NCBI RefSeq assembly: GCF_014287585.1
Contig: NZ_JACOOJ010000022.1
Coordinates: 1-64,000 of the forward strand
DNA length: 64,000 nt
Reading direction: 5' to 3'
Source of the DNA: Parabacteroides hominis
GTDB taxonomy: Bacteria; Bacteroidota; Bacteroidia; Bacteroidales; Tannerellaceae
The first letter of the stretch is position 1; the number at the start of each line of letters is the position of its first letter. The translations under genes and the position numbers were made by a program. Shown here piece by piece: positions 32,017-40,388 of the stretch. Under the pieces are notes generated by a model. That model searched no databases, had not been told where the DNA came from, and saw only the letters and a list, made by a program, of their open reading frames with translations.

Positions 32017-34098
32017 ATGAATGAAAGCAAAACATATCGGAGAAATACGATAATATCTTCCGTTAGGCAAATGTCTCCTAATAATCCGGAGGTACAATTC
32101 GTCGATAACCGCCCGTCGAAATTCTCCGGAATGCTTACTGATTCCGGGTTCGTGGATAACCGGTTGAAAACAAGTCTGCCGATTCAGAGAAAGATTTATT
32201 TTTTAGCAGACGGAAAGGAGATCGGAAGACCAGCAAATAAGCAGGAAGGAATAAGATATAATAAAGTAAAGAAACAATTGCTTGAAGATACTTTCGTTTG
32301 TAGTCACCGTACTTTTTTTGAACAAAATCGATTAGTCACGAAAAACGATTTCGATAAAGCAATTAAGGATGATCTGGAATCCAATGACAAAACTTTGTTA
32401 GTAAATAAGGATGATTCTGTTTTGACTGGTGCTTCATTTGTCATAAATGCAACAGATAAGCTCGGTCCGAATCCAGATAATTTTAAAGTGGATAAACCGA
32501 ATCCGGGTGATATTAAAATCGAAACGACAGGCTACAGGAATACATATAAACCTCTGCCTTTGAATTTAGGAAAGAAACCCACGGGTTATGTAGCGAATAT
32601 CGTCTCTTATTATGCTGAAAACGGAGTGAAGGATATAACGAAAAGATATTTTGATGATGCTATTTCTGGTGAAGATGAAGAAAAAGCGAAACGACTGAGT
32701 GTGGTTGTCGGTCTAAATTCGTTCAGTCCCATCATAAAGGATGATTATGAAACGAGAAAAAAAGATGTATCGAAAAAGTTAGCGGAATTGACTCTTCCCC
32801 AATATCCGATTAATTTTCAAGGATTTGGTTTTTTATGGGAACCTTGTTGGAAGTTGAATGGCAAACATATTCCTAACTTCAATATAAGGTGGGCGCTTGA
32901 AAATACTCCGAATGTGGATGATCGGAACGCAAATTTCAGAGTGAAACAAAAAGATCTTTTTGCAAACTTACCGTACGGCGTATTCCGTGAAACTGTAATG
33001 GCAAGCAGTCGTACACATTTTTTAGTCGACCGGTTGAAGCTCTATAACAATCCAGTCTACATCCATTCCGGCGATGGCGATTCGGTCAGCCTCAAAGTTC
33101 CCAACGATACTGATACTGGTACCGGTACTACAGGAATTCTTGATAAAATGGACGAACATTTGGGAACAAATGGAACCGGGGCAAAGATTGTTATCGGCGG
33201 GTATAACCTTTATAATTTAAATGAGCAGAAGTTGATTGTCGAGATTGTCAAGGCGGAAAGTAATATTACCTTTTATGCGGACGGTTCGGAAATCGATAAG
33301 AAAAAGCCATCGGATGATTTAAGTCGTTATTCTGAAAATAACGCAGCTTTTATTCAGGCTAAAATCGGACAGATCGTCCATAACACTCAAGTAGGTAATC
33401 GTTACGACCGCATTATCCGTAATGCGATAAGCAAGATTTATCCTAAAATGCTTTATCCGACCGAACCGAATATGTTGATAAAAGCATACGATAGTCTGGA
33501 TAGTACCGATTTCTTCCAAACAAGTTTCTTCGACGAAGAACATAGGTTGAAACAGCAGGGGAGCTTGTGGGGAATGGGCGCGTCAGAAGGCCGTGTATTC
33601 AAAGAAAATATGGAGAAGGAGTACGAACAGAAGCCGGATGCGTCTGGTATCGGTTTTGTCGATTGGGCGAAAGGGGCTTCTTTGCCGACAGACCCGCGAG
33701 GCTTCGACCGGCATATCTTGATTTCTGGATATGAAAAATATCCGGAAAAAGTAGAAGACTTCTCTCCGGCTCAGGTACATGCGGCAGGCCAATTAGGGCA
33801 AGATATACCGCTTGTCGAAGCTGCTGTACAACAAGCGCAGTCTTATGCCAGCGCATACAGGTTGGCGGAATTATATGCGCAAACCCTGACTTCGGAAAGG
33901 GTGAAAAAGGAACAAATCAGAAACAATGTCTTGCCGGCATTCAAGACTGTGGAGAACATGGTGTCCTCAATGATGATGGGAAGTAACGATTTGGAGTTTG
34001 CAAGCCAGAATACAGGCCAGGAACTTCCGGATCAAATTGCAAAAGTTATCTGTAATGAGTTAATGGAGAGTTTTAAATATTACAACGAAATTCCATAA
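32017..34098 (+). CDS. VDNRP-motif protein, possible delivered effector
   Basis: 693 aa, no signal peptide and no membrane segment. The N-terminus carries VQFVDNRPS (27-34), a second FVDNRL (45-50) and LPIQRK (54-59). The same kind of leader (QFVDNRPE...IQRK) is common on Bacteroidetes proteins linked to contractile injection systems and polymorphic toxins, where it may be a loading or maturation signal. The middle has VYIHSGDGDSVSLKVP and a Thr/Gly-rich TDTGTGTTG turn; the end is helical and includes GIGFVDWAKGASLPTDPRGF. No known catalytic domain is recognised, and no immunity gene or secretion-system gene is adjacent. The frame is intact inside decayed surroundings, suggesting recent arrival or selection. 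Confidence 0.8.
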   Translation: MNESKTYRRNTIISSVRQMSPNNPEVQFVDNRPSKFSGMLTDSGFVDNRLKTSLPIQRKIYFLADGKEIGRPANKQEGIRYNKVKKQLLEDTFVCSHRTFFEQNRLVTKNDFDKAIKDDLESNDKTLLVNKDDSVLTGASFVINATDKLGPNPDNFKVDKPNPGDIKIETTGYRNTYKPLPLNLGKKPTGYVANIVSYYAENGVKDITKRYFDDAISGEDEEKAKRLSVVVGLNSFSPIIKDDYETRKKDVSKKLAELTLPQYPINFQGFGFLWEPCWKLNGKHIPNFNIRWALENTPNVDDRNANFRVKQKDLFANLPYGVFRETVMASSRTHFLVDRLKLYNNPVYIHSGDGDSVSLKVPNDTDTGTGTTGILDKMDEHLGTNGTGAKIVIGGYNLYNLNEQKLIVEIVKAESNITFYADGSEIDKKKPSDDLSRYSENNAAFIQAKIGQIVHNTQVGNRYDRIIRNAISKIYPKMLYPTEPNMLIKAYDSLDSTDFFQTSFFDEEHRLKQQGSLWGMGASEGRVFKENMEKEYEQKPDASGIGFVDWAKGASLPTDPRGFDRHILISGYEKYPEKVEDFSPAQVHAAGQLGQDIPLVEAAVQQAQSYASAYRLAELYAQTLTSERVKKEQIRNNVLPAFKTVENMVSSMMMGSNDLEFASQNTGQELPDQIAKVICNELMESFKYYNEIP

Positions 34099-34250
34099 AA
34101 ACAATCCTTCTTTTCAAGTCACAAGTAATATGGCCAATTATTCCTATCCGATTTGACAGTATATCCATATCCATGAATTTGTCTTAATAGGCTTGGGCAG
34201 AAACACTGTAAGTTTCAATAGTTTCTTTTATTCTATCATTGTAAAGTATT

Positions 34251-34400
34251 TCATTTTCCATAATTTTCTTTTTCCATGTGGATTAAAAAGATTCCATCTA
34301 TTTCTTTTTTGTAGACAACATGATAACCGACTTTGGTATATAGATGTAGAGTATTTGGCGTTTCTTCTCCGGTGGTCAGCAAAAAGGATTGGCACGGCAA
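34251..34400 (-). pseudogene. C-terminal remnant of a GNAT acetyltransferase
   Basis: On the minus strand a frame reads LLTTGEETPNTLHLYTKVGY, then HVVYKKEIDGIFLIHMEK and a stop at 34251. The N-P/T-LHLYxKxGY pattern is the end of GNAT-type acetyltransferases. Upstream the frame is broken and no acetyl-CoA binding site is left. Confidence 0.6.
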
Positions 34401-34458
34401 GGAGTTATATTGCTCGTGCTTTAGGAATTGAGTTTATTTCTATATCTTGTCGGTCTAA

Positions 34459-34474
34459 AATCCGCCAGGAACCT
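34459..34474 (+). repeat. Displaced tRNA-Cys 3' end (outer att site)
   Basis: Sixteen bases identical to the end of tRNA-Cys 1 (7608-7623), without a tRNA body before them and directly before a terminator. It is probably the right junction of the whole island. Confidence 0.7.
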
Positions 34475-34475
34475 T

Positions 34476-34515
34476 AAAAAATCCTCTTAGCAAGTTTTTG
34501 TTAAGAGGATTTTTT
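34476..34515 (+). terminator. Original tRNA-Cys terminator
   Basis: A perfect 14-bp stem (aaaaaatcctctta with its complement ending in a T run). Immediately after the displaced tRNA end, it is most simply the native terminator of the tRNA locus. Confidence 0.8.
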
Positions 34516-34522
34516 ATTTTTG
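34515..34522 (+). promoter_or_regulatory. -7 box for the MBL-fold gene
   Basis: TATTTTTG matches TAnnTTTG 32 nt before the ATG of the MBL-fold gene and touches the T run of the preceding terminator. Confidence 0.5.
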
Positions 34523-34553
34523 TCCGGTAATTGGGAATTAAAAGGATAAGATT

Positions 34554-35360
34554 ATGCATTACAAGATCACGACACTCGTGGAGAATGCCGTTTACGGGCG
34601 GAACTTACAGGCGGAACACGGGCTATCATTGCTCATTGAAAACGGCGGGTATAAAATATTATTCGATACGGGGCAGTCGGATCTGTTTATCCGCAATGCA
34701 ACGCTTTCGGGTATCGACATTGCAGAGGTGGATTTCCTTATCCTGTCGCATGGACACAGTGATCATACAGGGGGATTGAGGCATTTTCTTACCGTCAATA
34801 AGAAAGCTCCGGTTATCTGTAAACAGGAAGCCCTTTACCGGAAATTTAAAGATAAACGGGAAAACGGAGTCATCGATCCGGGTCTGCCTGACTTGTCCCG
34901 TTTCCGTTTTATCACCGGAAAAACGGAGCTTGTTCCCGGATTGTTCCTATTCCCGGACCTTCCGGTTATAAATCCTGAAGATACTCACTTCAAACGGTTC
35001 TTCACCCAAACGCCCGAAGGAGTTGTTCCCGATATTTTCAATGACGAACTGGCGGTCGCACTGATAGCAGAAAACACATATTCCGTATTGAGCGCCTGTT
35101 CCCACCGGGGAATCACCAATATTCTCCGGACTATCGGAAAGAGTTTTCCCGGATATACGTTCAAACTCCTGGCCGGAGGTTTTCATATCCACAATGCCCA
35201 GGACGAGAAATTCAGTATCATAGCGGACTACCTGAAAAACAATCTGCCGGAACAGATCGGCATTTGTCATTGTACGGGTATAGACAAATACGCGTTGTTC
35301 CGGCAGACATTCGGGGACCGTGTGTTTTACAACTACACGGGAAATACGTTTTATTTATAA
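34554..35360 (+). CDS. MBL-fold metallo-hydrolase
   Basis: 268 aa, cytosolic. The zinc motif HGHSDHTGG (His 66, His 68, Asp 70, His 71) is followed by SACSHRGI and CHCTG, characteristic of the MBL group related to the dihydropterin-RFAP synthase proteins (MJ0301-like). The reaction in Bacteroidales is not established. It converges on the GH97 gene with a 10-nt overlap of stop regions. It is the first gene right of the island. Confidence 0.88.
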   Translation: MHYKITTLVENAVYGRNLQAEHGLSLLIENGGYKILFDTGQSDLFIRNATLSGIDIAEVDFLILSHGHSDHTGGLRHFLTVNKKAPVICKQEALYRKFKDKRENGVIDPGLPDLSRFRFITGKTELVPGLFLFPDLPVINPEDTHFKRFFTQTPEGVVPDIFNDELAVALIAENTYSVLSACSHRGITNILRTIGKSFPGYTFKLLAGGFHIHNAQDEKFSIIADYLKNNLPEQIGICHCTGIDKYALFRQTFGDRVFYNYTGNTFYL

Positions 35361-37348
35361 ATCTTAGCAGCCCAACCACCGCCGGGAGCCATCTTCACCT
35401 TTACCTTGCGATCGGCGGGAACCGGTATGACTTCCTTTTTATAATCGCAAGCGGCACGATCGGCATTGATGCCGTCTTTGAACAATTCCAGTTTATAGTT
35501 GCCGTCGCCTAAGAAAGACAGGTCAAGCTCTATCTCGCGCGCATCCCAGTTTGTCAAAGCACCGACATACCAGTTATCACCGTGAAGGCGGGCAATGGCT
35601 ACATACTCACCCACTTTGCCATCCAGAGCAACTGTCTTTTCCCATACGGTCGGGATATTGGCGATAAATTCCGTACATTCGGGTTCCCGGTTATAGTTGG
35701 AAGGATTATCGCACAACATGTTCAGCGGAGACTCGAAGATCACATAAGTAGCCAACTGATGGCAACGCGTTCCCTGGCTCATCGGTTCGGTATAGATCGG
35801 AGCATAATTTTTACGGATCGCATTGCGCATAGCACCCTGTGTATAATCCATCGGACCGGCAACCATACGGACAAAAGGAATCGTCACGTCGTAAAGCGGC
35901 ATATCATAGGTCTTTTCTGCCCATTTCATATTCTCCAAGCCATGAACGCCTTCGTAGTTGATCACGTTCGGATAAGTACGTTGCAAGCCTGTCGGTTTAC
36001 AGATACCATGATAATCGACCATCATCTTATACTTTGCACAAGTTTCGGCGCCTCTGTAGAGGAAGTCGATGATCTCCTGGTCATCGCGATCCATAAAGTC
36101 AACCTTGAATCCTTTCACGCCCATATCGGAATAATGTTTCACCACTTTTTCCAGATCACGATCAAATGCGTGATAACCGGCCCAGAGGATGATACCGACA
36201 TTCTTGGATTTGCCATAATTCACCAGTTCCGGAATATTGATTTCCGGGATGACCTGCATCAGGTCGGCAGCCAAATTGACAGACCAGCCTTCATCGAGAA
36301 TCACATATTCGATGCCATGCTCGGCAGCGAAGTCGATATAATATTTATAGGTTTCATTGTTGATACCGGCACGGAAATCCACATCGTAGATATTCCAGTC
36401 ATTCCACCAGTCCCATGCCACCTTACCCGGTTTCACCCAGGAAACATCCTGCAAACGGCAGGGAGAAGCCAGACGATACACCATATCGCAATCGGCCAAC
36501 TGCTTGTCATCCTCTGAGACAACAAACACACGCCACGGGAAAGCACGCGTGCCGCTTGTCTTGGCTATGTAATCTTCGCGCTCTTCCACCAACATCTGCA
36601 AATTATTGTGACCGCCTTGCTTTTTCACTTTCGGATAAGGGGCGAACACCGGTTTCAACACCGGCTTGTCAGTCGAGTTATTCAGGAACATACCGGGATA
36701 ATCTTCCAGGTCCGCCTCAGTGATACAGAGTTTCTTGCCACCGTCCAGCTCAACCAGGAACGGAAGGATCATCAGACGTTCGCTGTTCAGCTTCGTGATC
36801 GGTTCGTGTACATAAGGTTGCTCGAAAGAGTTCATGAACTGTTCTTCAAAAGTAGCCTTCTTGCTGTTCACATAAGGCGCAAAAGCCGTATGGTCGGAAG
36901 AGAAATTATAGTCGGCTTCCTCATCCACCACGACAATATCATTCTTCATCTTCGTCGTGAAACGATAGGCCAGACCATCATTGTACATACGGAAAACAAG
37001 ACCGTAGTTACCCCGGAACGAAAGTGTCATTTCATTATAGACATCCTGCACTTCCGTCTTTTTATAGAAAGGAGAAGGGATCACTTTATCGACTGCCGCT
37101 TTCAGCACTTTCGATACTTTAGGGCTGGTTCCCAAGACAACCCCGTTCTGCAACGTCATGGAGATCGGAGAAGCGGCGAGAACTTCAGTCCCGTCGTGTG
37201 TAAACGAGAAACGAATATCGTCACCTACCGTAACGACAGCTTGCAGTTTTTTGTCCGGCGATTGCAACTGATAGCTTTTCTGAGCCATCAGCGACATGCT
37301 CCCCATCAGAAAGAGCGCAATAAGAGCTTTTATTTTCATGGTTTTCAA
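35351..37348 (-). CDS. GH97 family alpha-glycosidase, likely retaining
   Basis: 665 aa with a signal peptide (to about residue 22, SLMAQ), so periplasmic or surface exposed. The N-terminal beta-sandwich precedes a TIM barrel. KVDFMDRDD places an aspartate at residue 417, and NYEGVHGLE has Glu 472. In GH97 the retaining alpha-galactosidase branch (BtGH97b, about 660 aa) uses an aspartate and a glutamate at equivalent positions, while the inverting SusB branch lacks the aspartate, so a retaining enzyme, perhaps alpha-galactosidase, is inferred. Divergent from the SGNH hydrolase gene across 105 nt. Confidence 0.92.
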   Translation of the reverse strand: MKTMKIKALIALFLMGSMSLMAQKSYQLQSPDKKLQAVVTVGDDIRFSFTHDGTEVLAASPISMTLQNGVVLGTSPKVSKVLKAAVDKVIPSPFYKKTEVQDVYNEMTLSFRGNYGLVFRMYNDGLAYRFTTKMKNDIVVVDEEADYNFSSDHTAFAPYVNSKKATFEEQFMNSFEQPYVHEPITKLNSERLMILPFLVELDGGKKLCITEADLEDYPGMFLNNSTDKPVLKPVFAPYPKVKKQGGHNNLQMLVEEREDYIAKTSGTRAFPWRVFVVSEDDKQLADCDMVYRLASPCRLQDVSWVKPGKVAWDWWNDWNIYDVDFRAGINNETYKYYIDFAAEHGIEYVILDEGWSVNLAADLMQVIPEINIPELVNYGKSKNVGIILWAGYHAFDRDLEKVVKHYSDMGVKGFKVDFMDRDDQEIIDFLYRGAETCAKYKMMVDYHGICKPTGLQRTYPNVINYEGVHGLENMKWAEKTYDMPLYDVTIPFVRMVAGPMDYTQGAMRNAIRKNYAPIYTEPMSQGTRCHQLATYVIFESPLNMLCDNPSNYNREPECTEFIANIPTVWEKTVALDGKVGEYVAIARLHGDNWYVGALTNWDAREIELDLSFLGDGNYKLELFKDGINADRAACDYKKEVIPVPADRKVKVKMAPGGGWAAKIYK

Positions 37349-37409
37349 ATTTAATTAACTGGCGGCAAATATACAGGATTAATCAGGAAATGCTTTTGCA
37401 AAATTGTCT

Positions 37410-37417
37410 TATCTTTG
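37410..37417 (+). promoter_or_regulatory. -7 box for the SGNH hydrolase gene
   Basis: TATCTTTG matches TAnnTTTG. Transcription would begin near 37424, so an in-frame ATG at 37415 is not used and the signal-peptide start further on is preferred. Confidence 0.5.
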
Positions 37418-37453
37418 TTGATATTGTATCATAATACGGTTATTAAGGAGATA

Positions 37454-39211
37454 ATGTCCATGAAAAAGCTTATTTGTTTACTGTTTTGCTGCTTGCTTTT
37501 CCTCCCGGCCGCCGCCCAATGGAAATGGCACAACCCGATGGAAGCCGGTTTTCCGGTTATCCAAAATCAAGGATTCACAAAAGAGATCGGGAGTTCTTAC
37601 ACGCGCTTGCCCGATCGTGCAAAAGGCGTGGTGAGCGAACCGGTATGGAACCTGTCACGGCATTCGGCAGGACTCGCCATTTATTTTTACAGTGATGCTC
37701 CGCAGATCAAAGTCCGCTACGCCGTTACCGGTAGCCTGAATATGCCGCATATGCCTTCGACCGGAGTGTCGGGGGTCGACCTCTACAGCATTAACAGCGA
37801 CGGGGAATGGCATTTTTGCTTCGGCAACTATTCTTTCAAGGACACGATCACCTATACATATAATAATATAGGTAAAGACCGCTACCACAAACAAGGTTTC
37901 GAATACCGGCTCTATCTGCCCTTGTACAACGGAGTGAAATGGCTGGAGATCGGTACGCCGGAGGATGCGAAGCTGGAATTCATCCCGGTTTCTCCCGAAA
38001 GGCCGATCGTCCTGTACGGTACTTCGATCGCTCAAGGAGCCTGTGCCTCCCGTCCGGCGATGGCGTGGGGAACGATCCTCCAACGTTCGCTGGACTATCC
38101 GCTCATAAACCTCGGCTTTTCCGGCAACGGCAAGCTGGCAAAAGAAGTTTTGCAATTTATCAATGAAACGGATGCCCGGCTGTACATACTGGATTGCATG
38201 CCAAACTTGCCCAATCAGAAGGAAGAAGAGGTGACCGCTCTGGCGATCGCCGCCGTCAAGCAACTCCGCGAAAAACAGTCGGCTCCCATCTTGCTGATCG
38301 AACACGACGGATACAGCAATATGTACACAGACACCATACAGTACAGAGAAATCGCGCAGGTAAACCGCGCCTCCCGCAAGGCATACGAACAGATTCAGTC
38401 CGAAGGGATCAAAGATGTATATTATCTGACACGTGAAGAACTGGACATGCCTGCCGACGGTTGGGTTGACCACGTGCATCCGTCCGACTTCGGAATGAAG
38501 CAACAGGCGGCAGCCGTAGAAAGAAAGGTCCGGGAAATCCTGCATATCCCTTTGGGCCACCTGACGACCACCATTCCCGCCACGCAACGCCGGGAACCGC
38601 ATATGTACGAATGGCGTGCCCGCCACCGTGCTATTCTGGAGCAAGTGCGCAACCATCCGCCCAAAGCGGTCATTTTAGGAAACTCGATCACCCACTATTG
38701 GGGTGGCGAACCGGAACACCGCAACAAGAACGGGCGGGAGACCTGGGAAAAAGTCATGCGTCCTGCCGGTTTCCAGAACTCAGGTTGCGGATGGGACCGT
38801 ATCGAAAACGTGCTCTGGCGTGTATATCATGGCGAACTGGATGGCTATAAGGCCGGGAAAGTCGTTTTGATGATCGGCACGAACAACTGCGGCCTGAACA
38901 GTGACAAAGAGATCGTCGAAGGTCTCCGCTTCCTCCTTTCCGCCATCCATCAGCGACAACCGGAAGCCTCCGTCAAAGTGATCGGCATCCTCCCCCGCCG
39001 CAATCAGGAGCAATGGGTCAGGAACATCAACTTCGACATTAAGGAGATGGTGGAAACGGAAGGTTACGAATTTGCCAATCCGGGAACAGCCCTATTGCAG
39101 CAAGACGGCAAAATAAACGAAAGTCTGTTTATAGGTGACGGCCTCCATCCGAACAACAAGGGGTATGAATTGATTGCCGGAGAGATCTCATCCCCCAACA
39201 AAAGTTTTTGA
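37454..39211 (+). CDS. Two-domain SGNH/GDSL hydrolase
   Basis: About 585 aa with a signal peptide (MKKLICLLFCCLLFLPAAAQ). After an N-terminal beta domain the first SGNH module has GTSIAQGACASRP and DHVHPSDFG (Ser and Asp-x-x-His). The second has GNSITHYWGG, MIGTNNCG and GDGLHPNNKG, so both modules keep catalytic residues. Such exported enzymes usually remove acetyl or other acyl groups from glycans. The ATG at 37454 follows AAGGAG by 3 nt; the ATG at 37460 is the alternative. The last codons and the stop lie inside the terminal repeat of a MITE-like element, so the original end may have been replaced. Confidence 0.88.
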   Translation: MSMKKLICLLFCCLLFLPAAAQWKWHNPMEAGFPVIQNQGFTKEIGSSYTRLPDRAKGVVSEPVWNLSRHSAGLAIYFYSDAPQIKVRYAVTGSLNMPHMPSTGVSGVDLYSINSDGEWHFCFGNYSFKDTITYTYNNIGKDRYHKQGFEYRLYLPLYNGVKWLEIGTPEDAKLEFIPVSPERPIVLYGTSIAQGACASRPAMAWGTILQRSLDYPLINLGFSGNGKLAKEVLQFINETDARLYILDCMPNLPNQKEEEVTALAIAAVKQLREKQSAPILLIEHDGYSNMYTDTIQYREIAQVNRASRKAYEQIQSEGIKDVYYLTREELDMPADGWVDHVHPSDFGMKQQAAAVERKVREILHIPLGHLTTTIPATQRREPHMYEWRARHRAILEQVRNHPPKAVILGNSITHYWGGEPEHRNKNGRETWEKVMRPAGFQNSGCGWDRIENVLWRVYHGELDGYKAGKVVLMIGTNNCGLNSDKEIVEGLRFLLSAIHQRQPEASVKVIGILPRRNQEQWVRNINFDIKEMVETEGYEFANPGTALLQQDGKINESLFIGDGLHPNNKGYELIAGEISSPNKSF

Positions 39212-39583
39212 AAAATAATCCTTCATTCCTTCATCTGTACACTTAAATATTTTGTATTCACGTTATTACAGATGAAGGAAATAATATTAATACTGCATCT
39301 ATCAGCAGCTATTTAAGATCAAATAGCCATTCTCTTAACACAAACCTGCCTGCTTCTATTTCAACCGTCAACTATCGAATGCTTGTTCGACAGCAGTCAA
39401 ACGCTTGTTTGTCAAATATCGGACAAGCGTTTGACTATTGTCGAACAAGACCAATCATATTACTTACGCAATAAAAAGCTATGAGACAAGACATAAAAAT
39501 CCTTCATCTTTAAAGTTCTTATTTACAAGACAGTAACACCTTAGATGAAGGAATGAAGGATTATTTTTTAAAAAATTTTGTTG
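39196..39583. mobile_element. MITE-like element with 41-nt terminal inverted repeats
   Basis: Left end 39196-39236 and right end 39543-39583 are inverted repeats of each other with only two mismatches in 41 (left begins caacaaaagttttt; inner part ccttcattccttcatct). Further copies of agatgaagg occur just inside each end (39269 and 39500), giving each arm its own hairpin. The 388-bp element has no gene. No convincing target-site duplication was found. The left end overlaps the SGNH stop codon. Confidence 0.75.
39382..39449. repeat. Two-tier perfect hairpin in the MITE centre
   Basis: cttgttcgaca (39382-39392) pairs with tgtcgaacaag (39439-39449), and inside it agtcaaacgcttgt (39395-39408) pairs with acaagcgtttgact (39423-39436). 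There are 25 perfect base pairs broken by one 2x2 bulge, around a 14-nt loop. Confidence 0.85.
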
Positions 39584-39629
39584 AAGAGATCCGATCGTAG
39601 CAACAAAGAGAAGTGTCTTTCATCTCCGC

Positions 39630-40388
39630 TCAGGAACAGGAAACATGCAACCCGTCGTAAGCCAGATGAACATGAGGCGGCAACTCCTTCTCGACCTCCG
39701 CATGCAATCCGATACGGTGGCTCATGTGGATCAGATACGTTTCCTTCGGCCTTATCCGTTCGATATTGGCAAGCGCTTCCTCCAGCGATTCGTGCGTAGG
39801 ATGGGAACCCCGGCGAAGGGCGGTCAGGATCAATACATCCAAGCCTTCCAGTTTGGCATACTCTTCTTCCGGAAGATATTTCACATCTGTCAGGTAAGCC
39901 ATATTCCCGATACGATACCCTAAGATCGGCAATTTCCCATGCATCACCCGGACCGGCGTAACCGGGATTCCGGCAACCACAAAAGGCTCGTTCCCGATCC
40001 GGTGAAGTTCCAGGTTCGGAACTCCGGGATATTTATGGGCACGGAACACATAAGGGATGCGCGTCTCGATAGCTTCCGCCACATTATCTTCCGCATACAC
40101 GTCCACACCCCTTTCACGACAGAAAGGGCGCAGGTCATCCAGTCCGCCGACATGATCGTAATGTTCGTGCGAAATCAGAACCGCATCCAGATGATACGTC
40201 TTGTTGCGGATCACCTGCCAACGGAAATCCGGGCCGCAATCCAGCAGAATCCGTTTACCATCCGTCTCCACCAGTACGGACGTACGCAGACGCCAATCCC
40301 GTTTATCCGAACTGGTACACACCTCACATTGACAACCGATTTCGGGAACTCCGGTAGAAGTCCCCGTCCCTAAAAACGTAATTTCCAT
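39630..40388 (-). CDS. PhnP-like MBL-fold phosphodiesterase
   Basis: 252 aa. The N-terminal MEITFLGTGTSTGVPEIGC with CQCEVC, the zinc motif SHEHYDHVGG (His 74, His 76, Asp 78, His 79) and a later HMSHRIG are features of the PhnP/RNase Z-like MBL group, whose known members hydrolyse cyclic phosphate sugars. Directly follows murB on the same strand with no gap, so they form one operon. The physiological substrate is not known here. Confidence 0.88.
   Translation of the reverse strand: MEITFLGTGTSTGVPEIGCQCEVCTSSDKRDWRLRTSVLVETDGKRILLDCGPDFRWQVIRNKTYHLDAVLISHEHYDHVGGLDDLRPFCRERGVDVYAEDNVAEAIETRIPYVFRAHKYPGVPNLELHRIGNEPFVVAGIPVTPVRVMHGKLPILGYRIGNMAYLTDVKYLPEEEYAKLEGLDVLILTALRRGSHPTHESLEEALANIERIRPKETYLIHMSHRIGLHAEVEKELPPHVHLAYDGLHVSCS

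Larger units (their letters stand above)
7608..34474. mobile_element. Composite genomic island at the tRNA-Cys locus
   Basis: The 16-nt 3' end of tRNA-Cys 1 (aatccgccaggaacct, 7608-7623) is repeated exactly at 34459-34474, where no tRNA body precedes it. That copy is followed at once by a strong terminator and the promoter of the next gene, so it looks like the original 3' end of the locus displaced by insertion. The 26.9 kb between consists of an integrase-bearing prophage-like element (to 26545) and a decayed right part with remnants of another such element, a TA pair, a sensory operon and an effector-like gene. Confidence 0.65.

Noticed and set aside
34193..34477. A 94-codon plus-strand frame before the MBL-fold gene
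   Set aside because: It is the complement of the GNAT remnant and runs into the tRNA fragment.
35582..36517. A 311-codon frame opposite to the GH97 gene
   Set aside because: Antisense to a conserved glycosidase region; no independent support.
37655..38656. A long frame (333 codons) opposite to the SGNH hydrolase
   Set aside because: It is antisense to a gene with clear catalytic motifs and shows no family features.
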